Source of the DNA: Anisakis pegreffii
Lineage: Eukaryota; Nematoda; Chromadorea; Rhabditida; Anisakidae
NCBI GenBank assembly: GCA_035041965.1
Contig: JAPYMA010001154.1
Span: 1-64,000 of the forward strand
Direction: 5' to 3'
DNA length: 64,000 bases
Below the pieces are notes generated by a model. That model saw nothing but the letters and a program-made list of their open reading frames with translations, was not told the DNA's origin and searched no databases. Positions 25,401 to 40,400 of this stretch are shown piece by piece. The first letter of the stretch is position 1. Each line of letters begins with the position of its first letter. The position numbers and the translations under genes are program-made.

Positions 25401-28400
25401 GCTTGTCTGAAGATTATAACTGAAGTTCTCTGTTCTATACGCTGAACAAGGCTAGAGTCGAAGAAGTTATTAAATTCTTGCGAAGCTATATCAGTTATTA
25501 CTTCAGCATGATGTGGCGGTGGACGAGGGATAACCGTTACCAGTGCATGCTCGGCAGAATTATTTTGTTCCTTTTCGATATGAGTCACAATTTCTTCAGT
25601 TGTTGACGCACACATCGATACCGATAAACATAGCGTATTGCTAACTTTTACAACGAAATCCGATTCTATGCTGCGAATTTCAAATGATTCCATCAAATAA
25701 TTTACTCCTTCGAAGGCGAATCCAGCTTTAGCATTTTCAAAGGCTGCTCTTGCGGGAACCAAAACAGTAACTTGTAGTTGCTCACGTTCCCATCTACGAC
25801 CAATGAGGACATCGAAAGTTCCTTCTTCGATGGTAATTCCACGCAGTTGCATCGATATGAATGCATTTCTCATAACTCTTGCGATGAACCTAAGCTCTAC
25901 GCATTCATCCACTGACCAATCAAAGAAGTACTGAGCCTTCTGTAGCGCAATTTCGGAAACCACTTGAACCGTTTCTGGTGAAGGACGCGACATCAAAGAA
26001 ATGAAGCAATCCTGGTAACTGGTTGCACATTCAATGAAGATATCTGAATAATTGTCCTCGATCGTTGTTTCCTGTAGGCATATCCATTCTTTCGCAGTAT
26101 TGATCATTTTGGCAACAAAATTAGATCCTGTTTGCCGCACAACAGCTGAGTCAAGAGAAAAGACAACCTGTTCATTTGCAAAACTAGCCGATACTTCAGC
26201 TGTTTTCGGAACCAAATGAGATTTTAAGATGCATTCGGCCATCTCCTGAGCATATTCTTGGTGGCAATCCACACTAGAAAATTGCTCTTCGAGTGACGAT
26301 TCTTGCAAATATATGTGCTCACTGCAGGTTCTGATTAATTTTCGTGTTATCTCTGAATAGTCTCCCCGAATCACCGTAGAATTCAACCATTGACTGAGTT
26401 CTGTATACGCAACATTGTCCGAAAAATGTACGAAAATTGGCTCAGGAAGAGTCGTCACTACAGCATTTAGTAATTCCTTCGATTCATCACGATGTAAACG
26501 AAGAACGCTTTCTATGTCCTCAACCGTCGTTGAATCCAACCGAGCCACAACAGCCGTATCGTTTGATATAAGCCGGCTGATTTCTGTGTTTACAACGCTA
26601 ACAAACTCTGCACACAGTTCGGTCCACAAATGGGTTTGTGCATAACTGCATGCAACGCTACTTACATGTGAAATGGGTGGACTGGTAAGGAGAACAACTG
26701 AAATTTGCTCATTCTCAGTACCACATCCTATGATAGCGCCTAACTCAACAGTTTCACTCCTTGTGCTCGAAACACTCATTTGAACACCGCTTTCATATCG
26801 TGGCATCCATCTGATAGATTCTACTGACAACATACCGTAAACATTTGTCCGAAACAAATCTGCATCGATGCAACGCTGAGCGATTTGTATTGAAGCGAAT
26901 GCTCGTGGCGTTGGTGTCACCACTTTCTCGACCATTGTAACACGACCGTAGAATGGTGCCAATTCGATACTCACATCATAGTCCGTACTGTCAAGGCTCA
27001 TTTCACAAGTTGTTTGCAGAACATGCGACTCCAGTACGGTAACATCTTTGGCTGCTTTTTGCCACTCATGACGTTTCACTTCAACTTCGACAATCTCTTC
27101 TTCCATTCGACCGGTTGACGATTCGCGTGAACTACACGATAACGCAACTGATTCAGACCGACTTTCACGAACAACCACTGGAGTTTCGTACGACTGCGTT
27201 CGAAAATGTAAATCGAAATATTCGTTCACATCGCAAACTTGATATTCATCATAGAAGTGACGTTGCTCGACTGAGTTCATCGTCGCTTCACTAACAAATG
27301 TTGGTCGCTTCATTGGAACGCTGAAGTAGTGTGTTGTGGTTGCTTCTTCACCGCGCATCAGCTGATAATCAGAATCTAAAATACACAGTTCTAACTGAAA
27401 AAGCTGCATGTATAAGATAGTCATTAATACTTATGCATGGGAATTTACTATACAAGACGGAGTGATCGCAGCGCCGAAATGCGAACTGAACGTAACAACT
27501 TTCGGTCTGTTTTTCGTGTTTATCTGTGGTGATTTGAAAATTATTGTCCGGTTCAAACGCAAGGCACCAACCGATTACGGTGATATTTGTAACAGCCGTG
27601 TAGGCTTCGGAAATGATAACACCGTATTCTCCTTCATCACTTTTCCGTACTCCGTGAATCGTGAATGAGTGTTCGTGACCATCCGCTGAATCAGAATATT
27701 CATAGCGGTCATCGTGCGATAATGGACGACGATCCTTCTGCCAGATCAACGATTTTTCTTGCGTTATTGTTTCGCAGTGAATTACAGCTGATGCTCCGGC
27801 TGGTACTAGCGTTTCTTCCTTCGCCATATCTCCTACAATTGATCAGCCTTGTGAAAATCTGAACTGCTCTTCTTAAATGCTGATTCGTTTATTCTGCTGT
27901 GCTTTTCGCCTAACCCGGGCATCTTTAGCTGCAACAGAAATGTAGGATAGTTTTCTGTCAAATGCTTCTAGTGCCATGATGAGCGATCTGGAATGATATA
28001 TCCTAGTTACATTATGCAACATCGTTCTCAATGAATAAATTTATGATTTCGCCTCTATGCTCAAAGGACCACTAATCAGTATTTGAGCCATCCATCAAAA
28101 ATTTCATCCATGCGAAGCTGAAGCAGGCATTCGCCAATGTAAATTTCTCTTTTCTCCGTTTGAGAGACAGTGTGAATACTGTGGATCGCCTATCTAATTA
28201 TGTGTTTTGTTAGTCAATTTGATGTGATCACTCATTCCACTACATGCTGTACGATGTGTCTTCATATGATACGTTTGAACTAACCATATTTTAATTTGCA
28301 CTAACACACCATTCAGCCTCGAGCAAAGCTTTCTCCAGCTCATGGCGAAAAGCTTCACTTAGAATTGAACGTTTACTAATGTGATCGTCGAGCCTGAGAC

Positions 28401-31400
28401 AGGCCATACTTTGGCCTTTACCTAGTTATCAAACCATATCTTTGTCAATAAAAGTTTCCTTCATTATTCAACAACCTCATACCGCATTCGTAAGTGTGCT
28501 AAACAAAATGAAATGATGTAACCTATGCAGCTTTTCTGCTTATGAATTTATTCAAGTTTCTGAGAAAGAAAATAATGAAAATTCCATCTATCATTTGAAC
28601 ATGATTTCCTCACTTTTCGTGAATGCACTGTTTATAGAACGCCGTTTTATGCTTTACACTTGAGTTTTTTCCATAACTCGATGAATCTGTGCTCCAATAA
28701 GATCAACTCAGTGAGGTGATTAACTTATATACATTTTTTTCGGAACACCTTTGCTAAACACTTTTGCAAATTATTTATCATTAACAGCAAATTTTTGATC
28801 ACACTCGAAGATGAAATTTTCAGATACAAAGTGTAATCAATCTCAGACAAGTGTAACCAAGAAATTTGATTGAAAATATTGACGAACGGGCAACGACCAA
28901 ATCAAATTGGACGACCAAACGAGTAGTGACTATAAGACACCGATCAAATCACTTACCTGTCGCCTACATAATGGGTTAGCCTGATGTGCCTGCTAATGGT
29001 TAGTTGGACGATAAATCCTCAGTTTCGACAATGGATGAGACCAGAATGGAGCGAACAGCAGTACTAATAGAACATAAAACAAATTGCTGACAAAAATTAA
29101 GATACTCGCATAAGATACTGACACTCGCATAATGATAGTCGCATAACACTCGTATAAATAAAACGTATTTGCAGGGATCCAACAAATTCGAGATTTTGCA
29201 TACGTACCTATCAGGCAAGTATGAGTGCAATCAGCGAGCAGCATTTCTCATGATAACACCACAAACGTAATGACTTCTCGGAACCAAAGACATTCAAAAT
29301 CTAATCCATACCTTGTCGTTATTTCAAAACTTAATCATTCCATCATCGTATGAAATTGAATGAATGAATTACCCGCGAATAGTTTAAGCTCATAGTCCAG
29401 AAAACTTTGAACGTTGCGAGAGTTATTCACATCTTCCTACTTTGACCGCTTTGATTCACTGATATTATCGGCCGGGCAATTTCAATTATCCAAAGTAGAA
29501 AAATAAATAAATGAGAAGTTGACATGAATAGTGAGAAGAAAGCACGGCATCGGAAGGAGAAGGATGCGTAGAAGACCGAACGAACGTGGAAGAAATAAAG
29601 AGATGCGGTAATAAACATGAGGATACGAAAAATGAAAACGGTTAGAAATGATGCAGCGAGTTATTGGATATAAGTTTTGCACGTTTACCTGCAATTGAGG
29701 TTGCACAATTACTTACAATCATATGAGCAACTTTAAATTCAGCGTTATTTATGCGTACGCTATAACAAGCTGAATCGTTCGGCTGCGTATCATGTATCAC
29801 TAAGTAATGTTTCAAGCCATTCACAACGTGCTCAACTTTACTATCATCATCAAAAACGATATTCTCTCCGTCCTTTCGCCAGCACAATTCCCTCAGATCG
29901 TCGCTTTCCAGTTCACAGGCGATTGTTGCCGTACTTCCCGGTGGCACAACATATTCACGATAATCGTCCTCCTCACTTTCAGTTCCAGATGCGGTCACCG
30001 TCAGTTCCCTTTCGTTTATTTGTTCTGTGCATCATTAGTATTCATCAATAATATTGTAACTGCTTAATTTTTCCCGAGTCACGAAACATTCAAAATTTCA
30101 GAAATTTTAGTCGGCGCAAAGGTGTTAGGAATCACTACACCATATAACTCGATCACAAGCCATCTCTAATTTGGAAAACCATATCCAAAATTCACCCTGT
30201 TTTCTCAGAAATAACCGGCGTCTCAATGTCAGTGTTAAATTAAAACATCAATTGGATTTCTCATCGTTCCAGTTGCTTTGCCTTGCACTTTCACTGCATG
30301 GAAACGGATTACTAATTGAAAAATTTCAAAGCCAATTAAATATAAAGCCGTTTAAAAAATGTGTTATTGAAAATCTCGAATGAGTGGTAAAAGAAGACGA
30401 AGAATTAAACACAATAGGTGACAAAAAAAAGGTGTTAGTGTAGAAGCCAACCTTCAACAACGAGAGTGATAGCTGTAAAGCGGTCATCCACATAAGCGTA
30501 ATAGGTGCCTTGATCGTCGAGTTCAGATTCACCAATAATCAAACGATGCAAACCGTTGTCATCGGATTCGATTTTGAATCGATGATTGTCGCCATCAATT
30601 ACTTTCCTCTCCTTACACCACACAACATTTTGATGCAAACCATTTAGCTGACACGAAATGATCGCGGGTTGACCCTCCATTACAAATAACGTTTGCGGTG
30701 GTGTAATAAACGTTGGCTTACTCACATCATCAGCTTTTTCAAATTGATCATCCTCTTCAACTATGAGGAATGCAACTGGATAAACATGTTCATCTACTTC
30801 AATGCTGTAAACGTCACTATCATCCAGTTCGACGTGTGATATCACTAAAACCTCCAACAAATCATGACTGATACGATCAATTTTGCCAGGTTTTGTTTCA
30901 ACAGCAGCTTTGCCCTTGTACCAGTCAATATGACTATTTGGGCTGAGAAAATTGTTCAATTCACATGTGATTGTTGCTGTTGAGCCTTCCTTGAGCACAT
31001 AACTTGGAACATTCAAACTCTGCATACTATCGTAACGCTCGCTTCGATCGGAGAACGCCAATGATTTCTGGGAGGATTTGAAAGACTCCTGCGACCGTAA
31101 CGATTTGCGTTCATGATCGTTTGATTCTGAGACGGTAACGTTCTGAATTAATGAATTGGCACGAGTTTCTGAACCACTCATTGAACGCACCATTTCATTT
31201 TCGCTTAAACAGATGTGCATTGATACTTCTCCCCACGGGATCTCTTCCAATGAAGCATAAACAGCATCACGAGTGCTTCTTGCTACAATGGATATCGATA
31301 CACCGGTACGTTGCATAGAATCAATTAGATCAGTCTCCCCGCCATCATAAATGAATGCATTCATATCGTTAAGGTTTTTCATGAGCAACCTGTAGCGATC

Positions 31401-34400
31401 TGGTTGAACTGCTACCACTTCCTCAAAATCGGTTTGTTCATCATTCGACAACGAAACTTCGACGTCAATTGAAACCGGAGGCAGCACCTCGATAACACTC
31501 AAATGAACTGAATCACTCACATCGTCGGTTATCTTCACAAGGTATCCCTGCGATTCGGATGGTTGCTCAACAACAACTTCAACCGATTCACCCATAGTCG
31601 CTAATGCGCTAACATTCATAAGCACTTCTGGAGCAAGAGTACACAACACTTTGAGCTTCCGGGGACGACGCTTCAAATTTACATCTATGCAGATTTCTTC
31701 CGGAACATTTTCCGCATTTTGTTCCCTTTTGTCACATTTCCCATATGTCTTCATCTGTGACTCGGATATTCTATAAATGTTTCGCTCATCGCTCCTCTCT
31801 TTGCTCTTTCCCCTTGGAAGAGGTAAAAAGCCAGACTCGCAATGCTCAATTGTTTCTTCGTCGCTGCCCTCAATGTATGGATTTGCGAAAACGTAGCCAC
31901 TGGCTTGCAATGATTCAATCTTATCAATGTTTATAACGCGCGGCAGAAGACTATCGGTAGTAGTTGTAGCACTACTTCGACTTGCGGTCATCGCAGAGTT
32001 GGTTCTTGAATTTTCGCTCCTTTCCATTATGGTTGGCATTACATTCACCATATCAGCAATTGGTGCACTAGTTAACATTATTCGAACGTCATTAGCCTCA
32101 TCACCAGATTCATCACGACCAAGCAGTGATTCTATATCGTTCAATGAACATGATTCAACCACATCTCGTTTCACGTAGATATCTGTAAATGAAGATGTTT
32201 GATCTGATTCTTCGGCCGTTTGATTGCATTCAATACTTTCATGACCAGACGATTCTACATTGTGTTCAAGAACAACATCAATTTCGACATCTGAATATGG
32301 AGTGCTATTTGATTTTCGTGACCATTTGCCCGATGCATCTGATGTCGATATACTGGCTGTTCGATTGGAATCGAGTTCGTTTGCGAGTTCTTGCACAGCT
32401 AACAATACAATCTCACGTTCTTTAGCTCGTGCGCATTCCTCAGCCGTATACTTTTCGCCTTGTTCTGGAATGACGGCTGCAGACAAAGCATAAGAAGGAT
32501 GCATTTTTGCAGAGCCGTGGAATGTCCGCGAGCCGGTATCACTTTCATTGCCATAGTCAGATTCCTCACAGAACAACTGCACTGAACTGTTTTCGTCCAA
32601 TGTTGTGAAAAACGCCTTCCGGACAGGTATTAAAGGGAAAACACTGGAAACATTTTCAACACTCGTCCTTCGACGGATTTCCAATTCCTGTGTCTCGTTT
32701 TCACTGATAACATCGGATCCATAAAGATCCTTCTTATTGTCGTTTAGATGAGATTCAAGTTGTTCAAGTTCGCTGCGCATACGAGCAATTTCGGCAATTT
32801 CATCCACATTTAGTTCAGCAATTGTAGGTGTTTCTTGTAAATTACTGGCTTGTGATGCGAGCATTTCTATCAGCCGTTTTTCTTCTGCTTCTCTTGACTG
32901 AGAACGTCTGGGACGTGGAGGCCTAACGGGAACATCGTCATCGTTAGTCATAGATTGACAGACGCAAGGAGATGGAACTGCGTGGTCGACAGGGGTCAAA
33001 ACAAAGATTTCAGGGCACAGATCACATGGGTGGCCGACAGTGTTCTGGTTTGGCAACACACCACTGTTAATGGGTATATCTTGACCATTTTTTGGTGTAG
33101 GCATATTATCGTCGGAGCCTGTGGGCACCTTATAACCATACTGGCACCTTACAGAATCGCTCACGGTTTTATGGTCATCTGTTAAACTTTGATGGGTCGA
33201 TCCATCTGATGTGCTGCGATACATAACAGCTATATCGACATTTTCTTGAGCTGGTGACTTGAATAAATTGAAATTGATCGAGGCCTCGGTACCGAAAAAG
33301 AAACCTGTTTTTGATGTATGTTTGTCGGGAGACTTGGTTCTTGATCGTCGTTTCTTTTTGCTCCTCGACACCATACTGACAATGGACGAAACATTACCGC
33401 GAACTTTTTGTAACACACCAACTACTGCGTCAGCACCCTTCCTTGAAATATTTTTTCGACAATACCTTTTCATCGTATTCAGTTCATGATTAATTTGCAC
33501 TAAAATACCATGCATTTCTCGACGTTTGGTTGTTGGTTTTGACTGAAGAAGCTTCGCATCTTCACTAGTTCCCTCTAAATTTTCCTCAAATTCATCCAGC
33601 TCCACTTCGTCAAGCATCGTTTCGATCGTACTTAATTGTTCATGAATACTATTCGTTAGCGGTGTCATTCGTGCCAATTCTGAGCTCATTCGCTTTGCCA
33701 TCCTCTTTTTGTTATCCAGAGAATAGTGAGCTGGACTCGGCCGCGAAGGGTCTGACGATGCTTCCAACTTTAAAGTTTCTGTTTTCTTATCTTCGTTGTT
33801 ACCCATAATCACTCCGACTTCTTCATCAGCAATAAGAGAATGTTCCAAGTTGGCCAATTTTTGACGCAGTAAAGCTATCGGCTTTTTGTAGAGGGATGAA
33901 CCATTTTTAGAAGGTTTCGCGTTGACATCCATGATCATTTCTTCGAGTGTTGCACGCAAAAGTTCTTCATTTGCTTCAGCTTGAGCTTCAGTCAATGGCT
34001 GCTGTTGCATAATTCGATCAGAGATATCGTAGATTGCACGCTCGATCATCTGTGCTTCCTCACTTAGTGAGATCGATCTATGCCTGATTCTTACTTCGTC
34101 TAGCTCAGCTTCAGTCCTCTTCACGGCTTCTTTGGCCCGATTTAATTCCTCAGAATAGTTATAATGTTTTGATGTTTTGCTCTCTAAAACAGCCTCTTTG
34201 GTGGCCAATTGTTGTTCAGTTAAAATGAGTGCCTCCTTGTTAGCCTCACCTCTTTCGATCATATCAGAAGGAGAGGGAAATCCAATGCCACGATTTTCTG
34301 TGGCTTCTCCATATTGCGATGGTTTCTGGAAGAAGAACTCAACAAATTGATTCCCATCTGCAGAATACGCTTCAAACACATCCTCGCACTGACTGTTATC

Positions 34401-37400
34401 CTCAGCTTCTTCTATAGTTTCCATAATGAGCTCAGAAATGTCCTCGCATCGGAACATATCAATATCCTCCTCAGTGATCACTGTACCCTCGGGAGTTTTC
34501 ACAAGAGAACCGTTGTTTGATGCTTCACTCGTAATGTCTAATGCCATAGATGATTGTTCGTTACTTCGTGGATGAGGATATGCTTTTTCGCTGTCCGTTT
34601 CCGTCAGCTCGGTAATAACTGCCTCACTTGCTGCCGTAGCTAACCTAGTGTTATGCATATCCGCATGCCTATCAACGATTTTAGGCATTACGAGAGACAT
34701 ATCCACGTTTTTCGAATTTTCCATTTCTGCTGCGCCGTTTCCATTGATATCTTCAACCGTGTAACTGAAGTCGAACAGTGCTTCAACGTATTTTTCGATC
34801 AGTTCTCTCTTAGGTTTATCTGCAACGATATCAGGCTCGTCCATTTCTCGGACGCATAGTCCAATTTCCTGACCCCTATAAGTGACTTTTTCAGGCAGCA
34901 GTGGTGTTCTTGGTTCAAGCAGTCTTTCCTGGTCAATTAGACTGGCTTCTTCTGGAAATGGATTATCGAAGCTTTCGTTCCACAAATCAAGTTCTTTTGA
35001 ATTAATCGATGCATGAGCTCTAATTGTTGGTGATTTCACGGTAGACATAACAGTCAGGGAATCATTATCAGATGGTGATTGTTTCGTTAGATTCCACTCA
35101 ACGCTGCTGTGAGCAAATTCTTCCGAATGATCATTCGAGAACATGCCTAGAGCAGCACAAGATAATGTCATTTCTTGTTTCATAGTTCTACCAGCAGCAG
35201 AAAGTGCCAATATAATTGAGCAACACTCATTCACAGATTGCCTACTTGACAACGTTCTTTCAGCTGTATCAATGACTGCCAGCTTCGCTAATAATGTCTT
35301 TTTCACATCCTTTTGAAGTGCAATAATTGCAGCACTTTCGAAGGCATTAGGTCGTGATAAGTGTAGCGATAAGCATGTTTCGTAAGAAGATGTAGAATAT
35401 TTCTGGTTGAAATACCTGCTACGGTTAGGAGTTGGATAACGGTAAATCAATTCAAATGATTCGTTAATACTGTACGCTACAATATCGAAAATGCACTGCA
35501 TATTTTGGTCGTTCACCGTTCGGAACTTCGCCGAGACATCAGAGCGTTGAGGTGAATCAACAAAGGTTGCCGAAATCTTTACGTTTGACGGCTCATCATA
35601 AAATGAGAAGTGTCTAGCAATGGAACTGTCCGCTGATGAGATGTCAAATGCATCTACAGTACCAACTGTGGTTCGTGAGTCATCGTGAATGCTGCTTAGA
35701 GGTGTTTCTAAATCATTCTCAGCAAGAATTGCATGAACCTCTACGGCTTCCGCGGCCGGAACTGCCTCGAAGAAGACATAAGAATTCGTCTCTTCACTGA
35801 TTGATTTTTTTGAAAGACTACGTTGCCAGAGCGTTGTCTCACCATTCAGCTCGTTGGGTGATGCTAAAAGGTTTGGGCGTTTCAGAAGAAGCAAGCAGAA
35901 CCCTTCATGGGCCAAGAAAAATGAAATAAAATGAAAAAAAAAAGAAAATGTTAGAAAGGCATAATCGGAAAGCGGTAAAGTGGACAGCAACAAGCAGCAT
36001 GCTGGACATAAAACACGAGACTTAAACGTAACAAATGAAATTAAAAAGGAAGGATTACGAGAGCGAGAGCACTAAATATGAAAGATGGTTCAGCGCAAGA
36101 GAGATCGAGCTCAAACAGAGCAGCGCGTATGAGGAAAGACCAAACCAAACGAAAAGTGATACGTGTCGTACGTCCGTTCGTCAACACCGCCATAAATGAA
36201 CGAAATTTTTGAGCACTATATGAAACCATTTTATTCAGATTCGCTGACGGCTGAATACGCTAACAAGTGTGTATCATTTATAACGTTTAAATCTTGTGCT
36301 TCATCTCTCAGTACACTGTGCACTTCAACGTTGAGAAAGTTTTTTGTTCATTTTGTGGTCACTTCTGAATGTCGCATTTTGAAAGCAACATTGTGCTTTA
36401 AACGTGTGAACAGTACGAAAAGTGACAATGTTTTAGTTTATCGGTTTGACAATATATTTCCCAATCAAAAGCATTCTTCATAAACATAAAATCGACTTAT
36501 AGTCTGACAATTTAGTGCTGTCCTACGGAAATTCGGATGAAATATTCAAGTGAATCTTAAGATTGAAGTACCCAATTGCCGGAGCATAAGCTTTTATGTG
36601 AGGTGTAAATGAATACGACTTACTTGTCGTATGCAAGAAACATTTGGTTATCGCACGGCCAGACGGATTTGTCGCCTCACACATGTATTCGCCTTCATCC
36701 TCCAGAACCACTTCATTGATTCTCAATATGCAAACTCCATCTTCGTATACTGTTTCATATACCCTAAATCATGTATCAGTTAATGAAGATGTACTTGAAT
36801 ATCCCAACTTCTCTCTAAATTGACAAACATACTCATAACTTTTCGCTAATAATTCAAGAGGTATAGATCAAATTGCGTTACAAAAAGTAACAGTAGACTA
36901 ATAAATCATAACTGATATAACTGTGAATATGACTGATTCTGAGCTGTTTATTTGACAATTCATTGAAATATTGAAGTAGTGAAAAACTGAAGCAAGAATG
37001 AAGATGAACACCGAAAAGTGTTTCGCTCGAGAAGCGTTTTCTTACCGAGACGTGTGAATTTCGTCACCATCAACGAACCATCGTATTTCTGGCATTGGCA
37101 TTCCACTCACAATGCATTTGAATTGAAGAGCGTTGCCAATAGCTGTCGTTACATTTTCTAGCTGCTTCAAAAATCTCGGTGCTTCAAACACTCCTTAAAT
37201 ATTCAAAATTGAGATACTGCATTTGAATCCAGGAATAATGCTACGAGAAATGGCAATCTATGCATGGTCCTGTTGATTATAAATCCGATTATATAACTGA
37301 TCATATGCAGGAACTGATCATACAGCAAATAGCTTCAGTTCATGGTGAGGTGCATTGAATGCTCGCGAATGAATTTCTCATAGCTTTGTGGTTCACATTA

Positions 37401-40400
37401 ATGATTAGATCAAGGAAAGTCGAAAATTAGTGCAAGAAATAGTACTACAAACCGTATGAAGATGATTCAGTTATAGAATCCGATCTTTCAACAACCGAAG
37501 AAGTGGACCACCGTTGTATACCCGATAAATTGGCATTTGATATTACTGGAATATTGACCGATGCGACCAGCTCAACGGACTGAAGAAAAACAACACAAAT
37601 TATCTGAGTACGAATTTCATCTCAGTGGTTTTTGATGAATATCAAGCAGCATAAAGGATGAGCGGTGCAATAAGTGCTCACCTGATTCGGACAATTTGCG
37701 TCCACTTCAACGAAGACTGCCACTATGTTCCTTTCATCGTATGTTTCTTTAATTCTTGTTTCCCTCGTCCATATCTCCTCCTGTATACCGTATCAATAAT
37801 TATCAACACTTTTCATCAATCATTTTGAACAAATATTCTTGCAAGATCATCAAAAATGTTTTTTAAATGATCACTTGTTTAGAGTGGAATGCTGGAACGG
37901 TGAGTAGTGCAATGTTTAAGGACGCTTCATCCTCAATGTAACTTTCATACTCGATTACGAGAGCCTGATGAGCCACTTCGCCTTTTTTAGTTAGCGTTAT
38001 GTAGACATTCGTTATCTGAAGAGTGGTAAAAATCACTAACCTAGATTCATCTCTGTTAATAAGTCGTGAACTCAAGCTGTTTCCGAAATTATTCAGTTTG
38101 AATCAATTTATTCATGGTGAACTGTATCATGAAATCGACAACCTACTAACAATACTTACATTCCTAAAACAATCTCTCTACACATGCGTATGTTTCCTTA
38201 ATCAGAAATAAGCAATGAAACAGGTGCGGTTGAGACCTGAAATTATGAATTAAGGATGGTAAACGAGGAAGTGGTACCTGTATTTTTGTTGCTGCTGCAG
38301 CAATTGCAAGGATTTCTGGAATGATTTTAACCTTATCAATAATCGTAGTGATATGCTCTCCTTGCTCGAATGGCTTCCGTACCTCAATATTAGCATTCGT
38401 TATCGCCTCACCAGTATGAGTGACTGCTTTTTGTATCTGAAACCACAGCAATTTTCCATCCATTCTTCGGTTATGGAAGACGATTATGACACATATCAAT
38501 GAGTACTTGAATTTCGCTGTTCTTGATTGCTTCGAAAATCGCCTGGATGATGTTCTTATTCACCATTATGTATGTTCCCTTTCACTAACAAACACCAGCA
38601 ATGTTAAATTCTGGTAAAATAGATGAGGTCAGAATTGTTCTCTGAACAAACTCGTATTCAGTAACTATAACGCACCTATTCAAGAACAGGTTAGGAATAG
38701 AAAATGAAGGAGTTGTGGTTGACTTCGGAACTGACTGTATTTTAATTGCTACGGTTTAACATGAGATTCAGGAGACACAAGGAATGACTGCATCATGAAG
38801 GAAAGCTACCTTTTTAAGGTTCCAGAAGACTTCCTCGGAGAACGATTCTGTAACTCCTTCAAGTATGACAATGCGTTGCTCAGCGGTAGCTCTTCGAATA
38901 GGTCGTTGAATTCGAGTGACTCTATCCGAAAGAACGGGTGAGTATTTGACGAGGTTTACCTCGACGACAACAATTTCACTACGTGATGTTGTTGGCGCTG
39001 TGTAATGAGCGCACAAATGTGCAACTTCAGATTCCATAACTGTTGTTGTGTGATCGAATTGTGAAGGCGGACGTCTCACCTCAACGTTTGCTACTTCGTG
39101 AGCTTGATGTTCATCCTATAATTTGGAAAGTACTTATGATTGTGACGGAATGTTAGTGAATAGTTTTCAAGCATTACAACCTGGTCACAAATATTCCATG
39201 GCCTTAGCTGTAATTTCTTGTCAGCCATTAGATTTCTAAGTGCATTGTAAGGGGTGAGTGTTAAGATTAGTACATTGAGATCATTTAACTCGACAGGGCG
39301 ATAACGAATACGTTTGGCTGGTAGATTAAATAAACAATAACTGTAGAGCATGACTGATTACTTTTCTGGCCAAAACAGAGGTGAAGAGTTCATTGACCTC
39401 TTCCATTTGTCGCAGTTCAACTGATCTTACCGCATGGAATCTTTCCTCCGGTAATCTTACCTGAAAGTTGTCAAGCATTGAGTGATTGTTTGCAATGTCG
39501 CACGCTTCACTGTTAATCACTGTATATACGTATCTGTTTAGTGTTGATGAGAATTTTAGTATGCCTCTATTATCACAAGCAAACAACTTAACTGAATGAT
39601 GAATTGATGTATTTTTCTTTCATTCTAACAATAGCAATTGGCTTTGATAATTTGCAACGATTTTTAAAAAAATTGCTTCTGCTCAAACATAGAAGGCTGC
39701 AAAATTTAGTTACAAATAACTAAGCTAGCCCAAGCATATACGGATATTGGAAATCACATTTCACCATAATAGCACTGACCCTTTCATCATATATGCAGAT
39801 CACTTCGTGCAAAGCACGTTGTGATGGTTTCTCAATAACAATCGTTGTTGATATGTTGACCGTTGAATCTTGGCCATACGCACGCTTCTGTTTCTCGGTC
39901 AGAGTTATGTCTCTTGTTTGCATAACTTCTTCGGAACTGACAAACCATTGTTCGTTAGTCAACATTGAAACGTCCGTCTCTCGTTGTTGCAGAATTTGAA
40001 CGTCGTGTTTAAACTGCGGTGTTGGCTTTTCGACGTTCACGTTCAAAGTCACTTCTTTGTGAGCTGGTTCCAAACGTTGACGTCGCTCCTCACGTCTGAT
40101 AATTACAGAATCGTCGTAGACTTTACTCGTCGATGCGCGACAATCGTAACCCAAACTAATTGTTCGTGGTTGTAGGAATGATATACGATGTTCAAATGCC
40201 TCCTCTGAATGATTCACAAGAATATTCGAATGTACTTCAGTTTCGGTTTCTGTTGAAACATATTCTGCAGTCCTAGAGAAGTCGAGGGTTGATTGAAAAC
40301 GTTCTAAAACAAGTGAATACATTACTTCAGTTCATGTAAAGAATCTTAATCATAAGCTTTTCTGTTCTGACGATGCCATTTGACAGGGTCCATCATATGG

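Noticed and set aside
35864..35993. Amino-terminal hydrophobic (signal-peptide-like) extension of exon 29
   Set aside because: The hydrophobic residues come from a T-rich tract typical of sequence before a splice acceptor, and an in-phase acceptor (CCTTTTAG) lies at its end.
39091..39351. Extra exon between exons 21 and 22
   Set aside because: The frame is open and has a good donor (CAG|GTTGTA), but no convincing acceptor gives the phase 0 start required; exons 21 and 22 already join in phase.
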